64,000 bases of DNA. It comes from Odobenus rosmarus divergens. Lineage: Eukaryota > Chordata > Mammalia > Carnivora > Odobenidae. Under the pieces are notes generated by a model. The model did no database searches, had not been told where the DNA came from, and was given only the letters and a program-made list of their open reading frames with translations. Both the position numbers and the translations under genes were made by a program. The DNA is taken from assembly GCF_000321225.1 (NCBI RefSeq), contig NW_004451008.1:1279542-1343541 (forward strand), in the 5' to 3' direction. Each line of letters begins with the position of its first letter. The first letter of the stretch is position 1. This document shows, piece after piece, positions 1 through 10,139 of this stretch.

Positions 1-782
1 TCTTTTATGGCAGGAATGCCTTCGTGATGAAGCACGATTGTGATCAGTAGCGATTTTTTGCTTGAGGGATGCTTCTGGTTGCTTTTGACACATGGAACCT
101 CTGACATATCCTGCGTGGGATGCCACCTGGGAGTCAGGGGTGATTTTGGTAATGCACCTTCTCTACTTTTCCAGGAGCGTGGCCTCTGTAGGCTGCTGCT
201 TCACTTAACCCACTGGAAACAATTCAGATTGTAAAACTTAGGAAAGGACTGATCTCCTGTAACACTGCATGGCCTCAGTGGGATCTATCAGTTAGATCTC
301 TTCTGCAGGAAACAGGGCAAATAGAGGTATCCTAGGTCCATCTAGGCTTTAGGGGTTCTAAATCAGGACTCAGACCTAAGGGCCTCTTGCAGAATGTGTT
401 TGGCTAGTAAACTTCCCCCCATCCCTGACATATTGGATGATAATTATCTAAATAGGCCTCCTCCCAGTAAACCTACGTTGCTGGAAGAAATACAGGCCAT
501 CCCAGAACTAAGGGGATTCTTGACTCTCTCTCTCTCTCTTTCACTGTTTTCCTAATAGATGTGGGAGCTTCTCTGTCACTCATTTCCCAGGTTAACGGTT
601 ATAACTGGGGCCAGCTGTGGTTAGTCTACCTCAGAATTGGGACTTTAAGGAATAGTCCCAAGCAGCTGCTGAAACTCCCTTTTGTTTCAGGGACATTCCC
701 TGCCTTCTCCAGCCCAACATGGATTGCCTATTCCCCCTTGTTGGTGGGAAAACATGGCATTTGTGCCTCTTGAAGCAGGAGA
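1..782. other. Unclassified left edge, no gene recognised
   Basis: No domain-bearing frame or recognisable repeat is visible. There is a short CT-rich run at about 524-541. The stretch abuts a minus-strand LTR and could be old retroviral interior or flanking host DNA. I cannot decide between these from sequence alone. Confidence 0.4.
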
Positions 783-1337
783 GCTAGGTTTTTGTCTCAT
801 GGAGTCGAAGAATGAATCTTGCGGACAAAGGAGGGTGAGTAAAGTGTCAGAAGTTTATTAGTCAAGGGTACAGAAAAAAGCCCTCTGGAATGAGAGGGGT
901 CCCAACAGGATCGCCACTGAGGGCTTTTAGGGTGGGTCTTTTATAGAAAGCAAACCAGGGAACTTAAATCTTTTTGACTTCTCTACTGACAGCAACTTTG
1001 TGTAAAGAGGACTAGTGATAACATCTTTTTTTAAAAAAAATAAGATGTTATTTATTCATCTGAGACAAAAAGATACAGAGAGAGCGAGAGAGCATGAGCA
1101 GGGAGAGAGGCAGAGGGAGAGGGAGAAGCAGGCTCCCTGCTGAGCCAGGAGCCCAATGTGGGACTCGATCCCAGGACCCTGGGATCATGACCTCAGCCGA
1201 AGGCAGATGCTTAACCATCTGAGCCACCCAGGCGCCCCTAGTGATAACATCTTTAATGGCTTACTTTTTTTTAGGGTCTGTTTATTTTCTGTTGACCACA
1301 GAAGACTGTCATAAATAAGACTTCCCCCCCTCAGACA
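783..1337 (-). mobile_element. Endogenous retrovirus LTR, minus strand, split by a SINE
   Basis: Read on the minus strand this stretch has LTR layout. A TATA box (TATAAAAG, complement of about 938-945) is followed by a polyadenylation signal AATAAA (complement of 854-859), then a short T/C-rich stretch like an R/U5 region. The 5' edge is probably near 1337, where the minus strand reads TGTCTGAGGGGGG. The low-coordinate edge is uncertain and I see no clear primer-binding site there. A CAN-SINE has inserted at 1029-1238. The LTR points away from the plus-strand ERV downstream, so it is probably a separate solo LTR or a different provirus. The family was not identified. Confidence 0.5.
1029..1238 (-). 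mobile_element. SINEC: CAN-SINE (tRNA-Lys-derived), minus strand
   Basis: In the given orientation it runs from an A/T-rich tail through GAGA-rich and AGGGAGAAGCAGGCTCC body sequence to GAGCCACCCAGGCGCCCC, the reverse of the tRNA-like head. It is flanked by a perfect 16-bp target-site duplication, TAGTGATAACATCTTT, at 1013-1028 and 1239-1254. Duplication and body show that the SINE entered an already resident LTR. Confidence 0.95.
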
Positions 1338-2341
1338 CCTAGGGCAGGGTGATCTGGAGAGTTCCCTTATCTCTGGTTTCCTTACACCTTCACGTTGTTG
1401 AGATTTCTGTGAGCCTAATCATGGAGCCCCCTATCTATCTCTCCCTACCTAGCCCTGCCTGTCCATTTTTCACTCTGTTGGAGCTGATGAGCTCTAGAAC
1501 CCGGAACCCTTTCTCTACCTTCTGGCAGCCTTCACTTCTGCCTTCCCCTCCCCCTCCTCCTGTTTCCGCACCACCTTGGGTGGGCTTCTAGGCCTTCTAG
1601 ACAATCCTCGGTGGCTCCTCCTCCTCCCCTTGCTGTCAAGGAGCAAAGAAGAGCACCCCCTGACTTAACACCACCCACTCCAGATTTCCCCACCAGTGTC
1701 TCAGGTAAAAATTGACAATGGGGAGCAAACTGACTTTTAAAAAAGGATCCAGGTGGAATATAATTCAGTATTTAAACTAATTTAAGTTTGTTGGTTTAAT
1801 TAAAACAGACATGTCTTTAGAGTTATCAGCATTAAATGTGAAACTTTCATTCTACCGAGGTTTACTAAAGGTCAAATAACCTCGTGTTATCTCTGTTGCA
1901 ATTTGTTAGCAAAAAGACGACCTAAAATGATGGTTAATTTTGTCTGTCTCAAAGTTTTCATGGGTAATTGTAAAGATAGCTTTCAAAGTGTTTGGTAACC
2001 TGAAACTTTAAAGTTTTGCCTGGATGGGATTAAATTCATTGGAAATCTGGGTCTTTTCCAAAATAGGATAAAGTGCTAAAGCATTGAGTACTGGATGTAG
2101 GTTTGTGTTTTTGACTACTTATTGCAAAGAACCTAAGGATATTTGAGCCTGTTGGTAAACATGCTTTGTGCTTAACTGATTCACAAATTTGCCATCCAAA
2201 AAGTTTTGGTTCAACAGTTCACAATTGGTTACTACTTAGTTTCACTGGAGACTAAGGTTTCTAGGAGTGCAAAATTCTACTAAATGTAATTAAGACTGAT
2301 GGAAATAAGGGAAGCAACTCTGTATATAGAAAAGCAGGAGA
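1338..2341. other. AT-rich stretch, possible ERV interior; proline-rich open frame
   Basis: About 1349-1591 on the plus strand is open for 80 codons and rich in Pro and Ser, loosely like the proline-rich part of a retroviral gag. No matrix, capsid or zinc-knuckle motif is visible, so this is weak. The remainder (about 1680-2341) is AT-rich and non-coding in all frames. It resembles non-coding ERV interior more than unique DNA, but this is an impression. Confidence 0.25.
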
Positions 2342-2723
2342 GGGGTGCCTGGGTGGTACAGCTGGATAAGCGTCTGGCTCTTGATTTCACCTCAGGTCAT
2401 GATCTCAGGGTCATGGTATCAAGCACCACATTGGGCTCTGCCCTGGGCATGGAGCCTGCTTAAGATTCTCTCTCTCTGGGATGCCTGGGTGGCTCAGTCG
2501 GTTAACTGGCTGCCTTCGGCCTGGGTCATGATCCCAGGGTCCTGGGATCGAGTCCCGCATCGGGCTCCTTGCTCAGCAGGGAGCCTGCTTCTCCCTCTCT
2601 CCCTCTGCTTGTGCTCTTTCTGTCAAATAAATAGAATCTTTAAAAAAAAGAAAGACTCTTTCTTTCTGTCTCTGCCCCTCCTCACCCCTGTGCTCTCTCT
2701 CTCTCTCTCTCAAAAAAAAGAGG
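2342..2723 (+). mobile_element. SINEC: Older CAN-SINE, plus strand, interrupted by a younger one
   Basis: The head GGGGTGCCTGGGTGG starts at 2342 and the body reaches AAGATTCTCTCTCTCT at about 2477. It resumes at about 2655 with CTCTTTCTTTCTGTCTCTGCCCCTCC and ends in a CT run and A-rich tail at about 2719. The TTGAGATT/TTAAGATTCTCTCT body is an older subfamily than most in the window. The gap is filled by the SINE at 2478-2654. Confidence 0.85.
2478..2654 (+). mobile_element. SINEC: Younger CAN-SINE nested in an older CAN-SINE
   Basis: A full head (GGGATGCCTGGGTGGCTCAG), body and tail (CAAATAAATAGAATCTTTAAAAAAAA) lie inside the CT-rich part of the SINE at 2342-2723. The flanks GATTCTCTCTCTCTG and GACTCTTTCTTTCTG look like an imperfect target-site duplication. 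Confidence 0.88.
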
Positions 2724-5122
2724 AGATAATGTAAGAAAGATCTAAGGAATGGGAACACATTTTTATTGAAGGTAAAATAAGGTAATCTTGTCCTAAATAA
2801 GCTGGTTGTTTGGAGAGAAATAGCTTAGGACAAAATCTGAGTACAAAAGAAAGTTGTAGGTTTGTGAAGGGAAATCTTTGGAAAGGAATTTTAGGTGTGG
2901 TCAGAACAACCTAAGATTAAAATAAATGGATTTTAAAAGTACAGCGGTATAAGACTGAAATTCTATTTCTGTTCAAGAGACAAAATTTTCTTGAATTATT
3001 GGTCTGCTCTTGATAAGAAAATGTAAACAAAGGTTTTTTCTCTTTTGTCTGCCCAGAAAACCAGTTTCTATGTTTTGTCTTTATCAGGTCTTCGGTCACT
3101 TGGTTAAAACTTCTCAATATTAAAGGAGCTAAGTTGCTAACAACTACAACCCTACATATTTGCCTTTGGGATCTCTTACTGTCACCTTGGTTAAATAAAA
3201 ATAATTGAGTTTTGTAATGATCTGTAATCCTATTTAGACATGTGCTTAAAAAAAACTGATTTTTTTTTAACAAACTTTCCAAGATTTGAATTGTAAATGA
3301 AGTCTCCTTGACTCATTAGACCTTTTTATTTGGTATGTTAAGTTACTCCAAAAGTACTGTTAAACAAATTATAAGACTTAGGTTATATTTGGGTAAATGC
3401 CATAACTATTCTAGAGATGATATGCAGTTCCTAAGGTTTATATCTTCTGGTATAAGACCATCACTTAATATTTTGATTATTGAAGTGTCATGTGTCACAG
3501 AAATAACACCTTTTCTTGCCAGCTATATCATACCCTCTCATCAGATTTTTAACCATGTCCATTTTTGAGTCTTGTCACTTATTGTTATTGTACCATCTTT
3601 AAGGAGATTCATATAAGAGACTTTTAGGACAAATAACAGGTATTCGATGTCTTTAAGATTAAAACTGAAATGGGTAAGAATTTCCAGAACTAGCTAAATC
3701 TGCATTCAAACCTACCAAGAATAGTAATATGGGACTAAGTGAATTGGGAAAAATAACTAAATAGCTTTTTGCAACTTTTGGTTGAAACGTTGCTGGTTCT
3801 CTAATACATGCTCTTCCAGACTAAGGAGACTTTCTCTTAAGACATCAGTGATATACAGAAATAATAATAAAACAAATTAAAGCATTTAACTTTTCTCTTT
3901 ACCTGAACCCTCAAATTCAAAAGGTCTTGGTAAGTATTCTTTCTTCCATGACAATCATAGTCATTTGCATAAGTTCAGTAAGAATCTGTTCTCCTGTTAA
4001 CAGGACACCATTGGAAACATTGGTTATTTTACCAAGGCTTTGGCTGGAATGTCATATTTGAAAGACATGCATAGACTCAGATATGACCAGACAGCTTTAA
4101 GGAATTGAGGTCGACTTTATGAAACATGGAGCCATAAAGCCCCTTTGAACTGTTGGCCTGATAGCTTGCTTACAGAGTTCCCAACAGCCTCCCCAGGTGA
4201 GTAAAGAATGTCACTTCCTGGCAGGTTGCAGGAATCTCAGGATATATTGGGGACCTCAAGAAGAGTGATCCCAAAATACAAAATATTTTGTATTTTGCCC
4301 AAAAATACAGATATTGCAGACATGTCTGATGGCAAGTACTTGACTTGGCTTCTGGCCTGGAGAGGCTACTAAGAGTTCAACCTAGAGATTCCTTATAAAA
4401 AGTTCCAGCAAAGCAGATTCTAAAAGATCTATATGATCAACCATTCTTGCTGAGCTTATGTAAATAATTAGGTCAAGTTTGTTAAAAATTGTACTTGTTT
4501 TGCAAACAAATTAGTCTTGATTTGACCATCTCTGGAAATGAGAATTATTTTAGAGAGAAAAACTATGTTTCAATAACCCACCTTCGTGGATGTTAAATCC
4601 TAGTTGTATTCTGAAATGTTATTTGCTTAAGCTAGACAACTTGAGGTAAACTTAAGAGAAATAGCTTTTCTATTTCTACACAATAGCTCATGTATAGATA
4701 ATCTTCATGCTTTTTGTTCTATGGGGATAATAACAGGACCCCATGGGCATATGTTTATTTAAACAACTGGAGAATAGGATTAATCCCCCAGTAACTGTAT
4801 AACTAAACTATCACCTTGACCAATACTGTGTGGCTGGGATGATGAAATTTTTCCTTAAAAGCCAGAGTGTACCCTACTCCATGGGGTTAACTATGGGCTT
4901 GTGGAGATATTGGATGGCTCCACTTTCTTTACGATTGCATGGGATGATGCACCTGGAGATGCCCTTATCTCTTAAGACAAGTCTTCTCCCAATTGCCAGT
5001 GATTCCTTGTAATTAGAATACTGTTAAGGCTGGACCTCAAACAAAAAGGGCTTCTTGACGGTTTCACCCCTCATAGTTATATTTATCCTAGAAGCCCCCT
5101 CTACTGATGTACAATTGCAAAC
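2724..5122. other. AT-rich, probably ERV interior upstream of pol relic
   Basis: No frame longer than about 120 codons and no host domain is present. Because the stretch runs without a break into pol-like sequence that resumes after the L1 at 6412, it is probably a decayed interior of the same plus-strand ERV. The section at about 3990-4260 looks most like retroviral interior. It contains a perfect 26-bp palindrome at 4272-4297. Family not identified. Confidence 0.35.
4272..4297. repeat. Perfect 26-bp AT-rich palindrome
   Basis: The left arm CAAAATACAAAAT is followed directly by its exact reverse complement, with no spacer. It could form a cruciform or hairpin. It lies in probable ERV interior. 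Confidence 0.9.
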
Positions 5123-5137
5123 AAAAGTTTTAGCCAA
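5123..5137 (+). repeat. Left target-site duplication of the inverted L1
   Basis: AAAAGTTTTAGCCAA occurs here and again at 6397-6411, exactly bracketing the L1. Removing the L1 and one copy rejoins the ERV pol-like sequence. Confidence 0.93.
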
Positions 5138-6396
5138 AAGCTTTTTATCTTGATGAAGTCCTAAAAGTGCATTTTTGCTTTTGTTTCCCTTGCCTTTGGA
5201 GACGTGTCTTAAAGAAGTTGCTCTGGCTGATGTCAAAGAGGTTACTGCTTATGTTCTCCTCTAGGATTTTGATGGATTCCTGTCTCACATTGAGGTCTTT
5301 CATCCATTTTGAGTTTATCTTTTTGTATGGTGTAAGAGAACGGGAAACAGTCAACAAAACAAAGAGGCAACCCACGGAATGGGAGAAGGTATTTGCAAAT
5401 GACACTACAGACAAAGGGCTGATTTCCAAGATCTATAAAGAACGTCTCAAACTCCACACCCAAAAAACAAATAAGTCAAAAAATAGGCAGAAGACATGAA
5501 CAGACACTTCTCAAAAGAAGACATTCAAATGGCTAACAGACACATGAAAAAATGTTCATCATCATTAGCCATCAGGGAAATTCAAATCAAAACCACATTG
5601 AGAAACCACCTTATACCAGTTAGAATGGCAAAAATTGATAAGGCAAGAAACAACAAATGTTGGAGAGGTTGTGGAGAAAGGGGAGCCCTCTTACACTGTT
5701 GGTGGGAATGCAAGCTGGTACAGCCACTTTGGAAAACAGTGTGGAAGTTCCTCAAAAAGTTAAAAATAGAGCTACCCTATGACCCAGCAATTGCACTACT
5801 GGGTATCTACCCCAAAGACACAGATGTAGTGAAAAGAAGGGCCATATGCACCCCAATGTTCATAGCAGCAATGCTCACAGTGGTCAAACTGGAAAGAGCC
5901 CTGATACCCTTCAATAGATGAATGGATAAAGAAGATGTGGTCCATATATACAATGGAATATTACTCAGCCATCAGAAAGGATGACTACCCAACTTTTACA
6001 TCAACATAGATGGGACTGGAGGAGATTATGCTAAGTGAAATAAGTCAAGCAGAGAAAGTCAATTATCATATGGTTTCACTTATTTGCGGGAACAGAAGGC
6101 ATAACATGGAGAACGTTAGGAGAAGGAGGGGAAAAATGAAGGGGGGGATATCGGAGGGGGAGGCGAAACATGAGAGACTATGGACTCTGAGAAACAAACA
6201 GGGTTTTAGAGGGGTGGGGGATGGGTTAGCCCGGTGATGGGTATTAAGGAGGGTACATATTGCATGGAGCACTGGGTGTTATACGCAAACAATGAATCAT
6301 GGAACAATACATCAAAAACTAATGATGTAATATATGGTGACTAACATAGCATAATAAAAAAATAAAAATTAAAAATTAAAAAAATTTTTTAAAAAT
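5138..6396 (+). mobile_element. L1: L1 3' end with 5' inversion (twin priming)
   Basis: The insertion has two parts. 5138-5340 is L1 ORF2 sequence in antisense, with the reverse complement starting TTCTCTTACACCATAC. 5341-6396 is sense ORF2, a G-rich 3'UTR and an A-rich tail. The two parts are almost adjacent in a normal L1, with roughly a dozen bases missing at the junction. This is the pattern expected from twin priming during reverse transcription. The 3'UTR is the GAAGGGGGGATATCGGAGGGGGAGGCGAA type seen in caniform carnivores. Flanking 15-bp duplications at 5123-5137 and 6397-6411 confirm a single event, and the host site is a retroviral pol relic. Confidence 0.94.
5341..5921 (+). pseudogene. 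L1 ORF2 protein C-terminal fragment (broken)
   Basis: This is the C-terminal part of the L1 reverse transcriptase/endonuclease protein, which copies L1 RNA into genomic nicks. The sense part begins with residues [18 protein letters not shown] and runs to about 5497. The frame then shifts, and 5496-5921 is open for 141 codons with the C-terminal cysteine-rich segment ([14 protein letters not shown] at about 5677-5718) and [16 protein letters not shown]. The endonuclease and catalytic reverse transcriptase domains are absent because the copy is 5' truncated. The reading frame ends early (ALIPFNR then stop) compared with normal ORF2. It cannot support movement. Confidence 0.9.
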
Positions 6397-6411
6397 AAAA
6401 GTTTTAGCCAA

Positions 6412-7075
6412 GCGTATAACAGCCGTCCTGGTAAAAGGAACCTCAAAGCTCACTATGGGACAATCCCTGACTGTAGTGACTTCACATCAAGTCCAGAGTG
6501 TCTCAGAGACCAAAAGCCACCAGTGGATGATGGGAAGCCGACTTATTAAACACCAGGCAATGCTTATAGATATGCCTGAAATAATACTTAAACCCTGTCA
6601 AACTTTAAACACAGCTACCCTTATGCCTGGACCTGACCTTTGTACTTCTATAGAACATAACTCTTCAGAGGTTATTGATCTTGTTCATTTTAGTTGGCCA
6701 CATTTAAAAGATGCCCCTATTAAAAATGCAAATGACAGCTAGTTTACCGATGGCTGTAGTTTCATGCAAAAGAGGGTAAGAAAATCTAGGTATGCTATCA
6801 TCAGTCTTAACTCAAAGAGTGTTGAGGCCAAAGCCCTGTCAGCAAGTAAGTCTGCCCCAACAGCAGATTTAATCGCACCCACCTGTGCTTTGCAACTGGC
6901 AAAAGCCTTAAAAATTAATCTATATATTGACTCCAAATATGCCTTCCTAGTCCTATATGCCCATGGAGCAATTTAAAGAAAAGGGGATTATTATCAAGCC
7001 ATAATTCCCCAATCAAATGGGCCTGAAATTATTATACAGATTCAAAAGGTGGCCCTCTAAAACCAAATAGCCCTT
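6412..7075 (+). pseudogene. ERV pol relic: RT connection and RNase H region
   Basis: This continues the ERV interrupted by the L1. The frame at about 6455-6742 reads like the tether between reverse transcriptase and RNase H of gammaretrovirus-like (class I) pol. RNase H-like sequence follows, with FTDG at about 6739-6750 and DSKYAF at about 6930-6947. In the virus family RNase H removes the RNA strand of the RNA/DNA hybrid. Breaks seen here are a stop between KNANDS and the FTDG motif, and a stop after HGAI at about 6975. Frames degrade after 6976 and no integrase domain is recognisable, so a deletion probably joins pol to env. Strand and family class are well supported; subfamily is unknown. 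Confidence 0.8.
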
Positions 7076-8011
7076 GATAATCCTGACTGCCCTTCAAGGA
7101 AGCCCAGTATTAAATGGCTGGCTCCTGGCTGGGACCCAATGGCTATGTGGCTCTCACTTGTGGCCACGGCCCAGGCTGGATAGGCCGCTATACTCTGGGT
7201 TTTGCCTGGATGCATGGACGCATTATTAAAACCATTACCAACATAGCCAACCTTCCAAATTGAAAACAATGGTGGACATGTTCTGTGTCTCATTGGTATG
7301 ACAACTTAGCATCCATCCCTGTTCCCTCTTTGAGACTGGAGGATGTTTGGCACATGGAAACTCTTAATAAGTACATTGGCCAAAGCCCTAAATGACACTC
7401 AAAATAACATTTCTCTATTAAATACTAAAGAAATACAAATATGCAAAGCAGCTTTACAAAATAGAATGGCATTGATGTTTTAACTGTTGCACAAAGTAGA
7501 ACTTGTGCTATCATAAAAACAGAATGCTGTGTATACATTCCAGATTACCACAAAAATATTTCTGGGTTTCTACCCAACATAAATCAAATTGGTGCTTTAA
7601 ACGATCTCTCTTTCCTTTAATGATTGGTCAAAACTGAACTGGAGGAAAATTATAGTCAACTATCAAAGGTCTTTTATTCAGGCTTCTCTTATAATAATAT
7701 TAAACTTTCTTGTCATTTCTGGTGTATCTCTGCCTAATCTCCCGGCCTCCCCGCAAGACTCCTTCACTGCCATAACTTCTGGCTGACAGATGATCCTTTC
7801 TACTCAAGGAGGTTTATATATGTTGTCCACGTTGGACTTAGCTGCCTTGCCCCTTCATAACTCCCCTATCTGTTCCGCAACTGACCAATATTGACCTATA
7901 GATAGGGACGTCTCTATGCCTCTATTCAGCAGGAAGAAGTTACAGAAGATGAGAGCCTTCTGCCTACAACAACCTTAAAGATTTCAGGGTTAAAATTTTT
8001 CTAGGGGGAAA
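7076..8011 (+). pseudogene. ERV env relic (surface C-terminus and transmembrane subunit)
   Basis: Env normally makes the surface and transmembrane glycoproteins. About 7100-7290 resembles the C-terminal surface region in shifting frames. About 7365-7480 resembles the heptad and immunosuppressive-like stretch of the transmembrane subunit (LLNTKEIQICKAALQNR is readable), which then hits a stop. A CX6CC motif is readable in another frame (Cys codons 7504-7506 and 7525-7530), so at least one frameshift separates the two. CX6CC is typical of gammaretroviral and type-D env. The stretch ends in a polypurine tract (AGGGGGAAA, about 8003-8011) just before the LTR. Many stops and shifts make it non-functional. 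Confidence 0.75.
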
Positions 8012-8429
8012 TGATGAGGGGGCAGAAGGCTAGCTGAGGACAAAGCACAAGCTGACCCCCTGCAACCTTCACCTCCCACTCCTGGGTAGGATATGCATGA
8101 CCTTCATCCAGAAGCTCCCAACTGTCTTAAGGCCTTGCCAGAGGGGAAAACAACCTTGACAATAGCAAGGCCTCCTGTAATGTCCTCCTTAGCATATGAA
8201 AATTCTTTTGAAAACCTCCCTTTTCCTTACCTGCCCCAAACTCCCAAGTAATACAATCAGCCACCCCTCACAAGCCCCTCACAAGAGCTCTCTCTGCCCA
8301 AGGGTCCTGTCCCCAGGGCTTTAATAAACCGTCTTATTGCACCAAAGATGTCTCAAGAATTCTTTCTTGGCCGTTGGCTCCAGACCCCACCTCACCAAAC
8401 CTCACCTACATTCCAAAACGACTATCACA
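8012..8429 (+). mobile_element. ERV LTR, plus strand, about 418 bp
   Basis: It starts TGATGAGGGGGCAGAAGG immediately after a polypurine tract and ends ...ACTATCACA immediately before a primer-binding site. A polyadenylation signal AATAAA lies at 8323-8328 and is followed by a GT/T-rich stretch. The upstream side has 3'-LTR context (env, polypurine tract). The downstream side has 5'-LTR context (primer site, leader). Family not identified. Confidence 0.85.
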
Positions 8430-8448
8430 TGGCGCCCAAACGTGGGAC
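8430..8448 (+). other. Retroviral primer-binding site, tRNA-Lys type
   Basis: TGGCGCCCAAACGTGGGAC matches the complement of the 3' end of a tRNA-Lys (the Lys-1,2 type), with one extra A and one late mismatch by my alignment from memory. Its position directly after the LTR end is the canonical one. This is where a cellular tRNA primes minus-strand DNA synthesis. Confidence 0.85.
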
Positions 8449-8660
8449 TTTGAGTCTTATCTGGACTCTGAGCTTCGGCGCAAACTTGGTAAATACTTTT
8501 CATGTATATTCCGAAACCACATTATGCATATATCATTTTCTGGTACTTGTACTGGCTATCTCCTCTAACTTATTTTTCTCATGCTTGTTTTGGTCTCTGC
8601 CTTTCATGTTAGAGGATTTCCTCAAAAATCTGGTAGCCCTTGGCTCTCTGTCCAATTTCA
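8449..8660 (+). other. ERV leader remnant, truncated
   Basis: Sequence downstream of the primer site is non-coding. It contains a possible splice donor, CTTGGTAAAT at about 8485-8494. It gives way at about 8660 to L1 ORF1-like sequence, so any gag is lost. Confidence 0.5.
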
Positions 8661-9617
8661 AATGCAAGACACTAAAAAGCTGACGTGAATACAGCAAGCT
8701 GGAAGACAATGAAAAGAAGCCTTCAAAATTCTGAGGGAAAATTATTTCCAACATAGAATCTTATATCCAGCCAAAATTTAGTCAAATGTAGGTATGGAAT
8801 AAACTTCATTTTCAGTGACACATGAAGTCAAATTTTTACCTCCTTTCCTGTCCTGCATCCATTTTCAGGAAGCTACTAGAGGATATTACCCACACCCCAA
8901 AATGAGGAAGTGAATCAAGTATAGTGAAGATCTGGAGCCGGGTTAGTAGAGGCTTCCAACACAGCAGAGGGACTGAGTGAGTCCTCAGAACGCTGGAGAT
9001 GCCCGCTACCAGCTGGCCTAAGAAGAGAAATAAATCCACCACGGGAGCTGGCTGGCGGAAGGCTCCAGGAGGGAATGTTTGCAAGGGGCAAAAAAAGGGA
9101 ACAGAGAGGTTCCCTGAGCCATCTGAATGTAAAGGATAAGACTTCACACTTCCAACAGCGTTTAGAGATGATTTAGACGGGAACACGGAAAAATATGCGG
9201 AGAAACAAAATGAAAACCAAGGTGATCATTAACTGCAGGCGTAACAAAACAGTTGTACAATAAAGGCAATGAGACTACTCAACATCGTTTAGCTATGAAT
9301 AATATTCAAACAGTCATAATAAGTATCACGACTGAATAGCATTTTAACAAAAAAATTAGGACTTAAAATCTGAGGGGCTGAGGGTGTAAGACAACTAAGT
9401 CTTTATCTTGATGGGAGGAAATCCGTGGATGGTTTTGGAAATCAAGAAGCGGAAACATGGAGTTTAAATACTAGAGGACAAAACTGAGACAAAGGTTGAC
9501 TGATTCTGCGGATGAAAACGGAAGTAGAGGGGACGGGCAGATTTTTGTAATAAACGTTATAGCATACTTTTCTGGAGCTCTGTACACATATGGCATTCAC
9601 AAAAATCAAAATGAAAC
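8661..9617 (+). mobile_element. HAL1: L1 ORF1-like element, HAL1-type 3' part
   Basis: About 8705-8780 translates to EAFKILRENYFQHRILYPAK followed by a stop. This resembles the conserved C-terminal RNA-binding part of L1 ORF1 protein (the NFQPRILYPAK region). No ORF2 follows. Instead there are about 800 bases of non-coding sequence ending near an A-rich run (AAAAATCAAAATGAAA, about 9600-9616). This fits the ORF1-only 'half-L1' lineage. It is old, with several stops. A 5'-truncated ordinary L1 with deletion is the alternative. Confidence 0.55.
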
Positions 9618-10139
9618 GCCACTTTTAAGGCGTCTGATCAGATTTCCAAGGTTCTCCCAACTCCTCCCGTTTCCCCGTCCTGAGCTCCTTACTCTGACAG
9701 GCCTCTTCCCTTGGCTCTTCTCACGTCCGGGCCCTCCTTTTCTTCCCCCCCCTCCCCCGACTCCCCCTGCAGCCACAATGCTCATACTGTAGGAATGCAG
9801 TTGGTAGGGATGTTTGCATTGTGCAAGCCAGGCACTAGCACTGCCTCCTGGGTCAGTCAGCGGCGGGAAAACAGGGAGGGCGGGGCGGCGGGGGACTCAG
9901 TGCGGACAAATCCGTGATAAAACCGATGAAACGTCTGCTTTTTAACATCCCTTGTTCCTCCAATTCTGAACGTCCGTGGCAAAATACTCCCCGAAAATAG
10001 TCTTTTGCTGGTCTCCATTTTAAACACAATGTTGAGGTTACGGTTTGAGTCTTACTACTACTATGTATGTGAGCATTGCTGCAGCCCATAAATCACTGCG
10101 GACAGACTTCCAGCCTAGAAATGACTGCAAGAAATTCCA
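9618..10139. promoter_or_regulatory. Shore of CpG island with GC box
   Basis: A C-rich pyrimidine tract lies at about 9735-9770. A GC box (GGGAGGGCGGGGCGGCGGGGG, about 9875-9895) could bind Sp1/KLF factors. CpG pairs are scattered (CGTCCG, CCGTGG, CCGAAAA). No exon is recognised. Confidence 0.5.

Noticed and set aside
2345..2734. 129-codon open frame
   Set aside because: It lies entirely in two nested SINEs.
5496..5921. 141-codon open frame as a host gene
   Set aside because: It is the C-terminal part of L1 ORF2 within a truncated L1.
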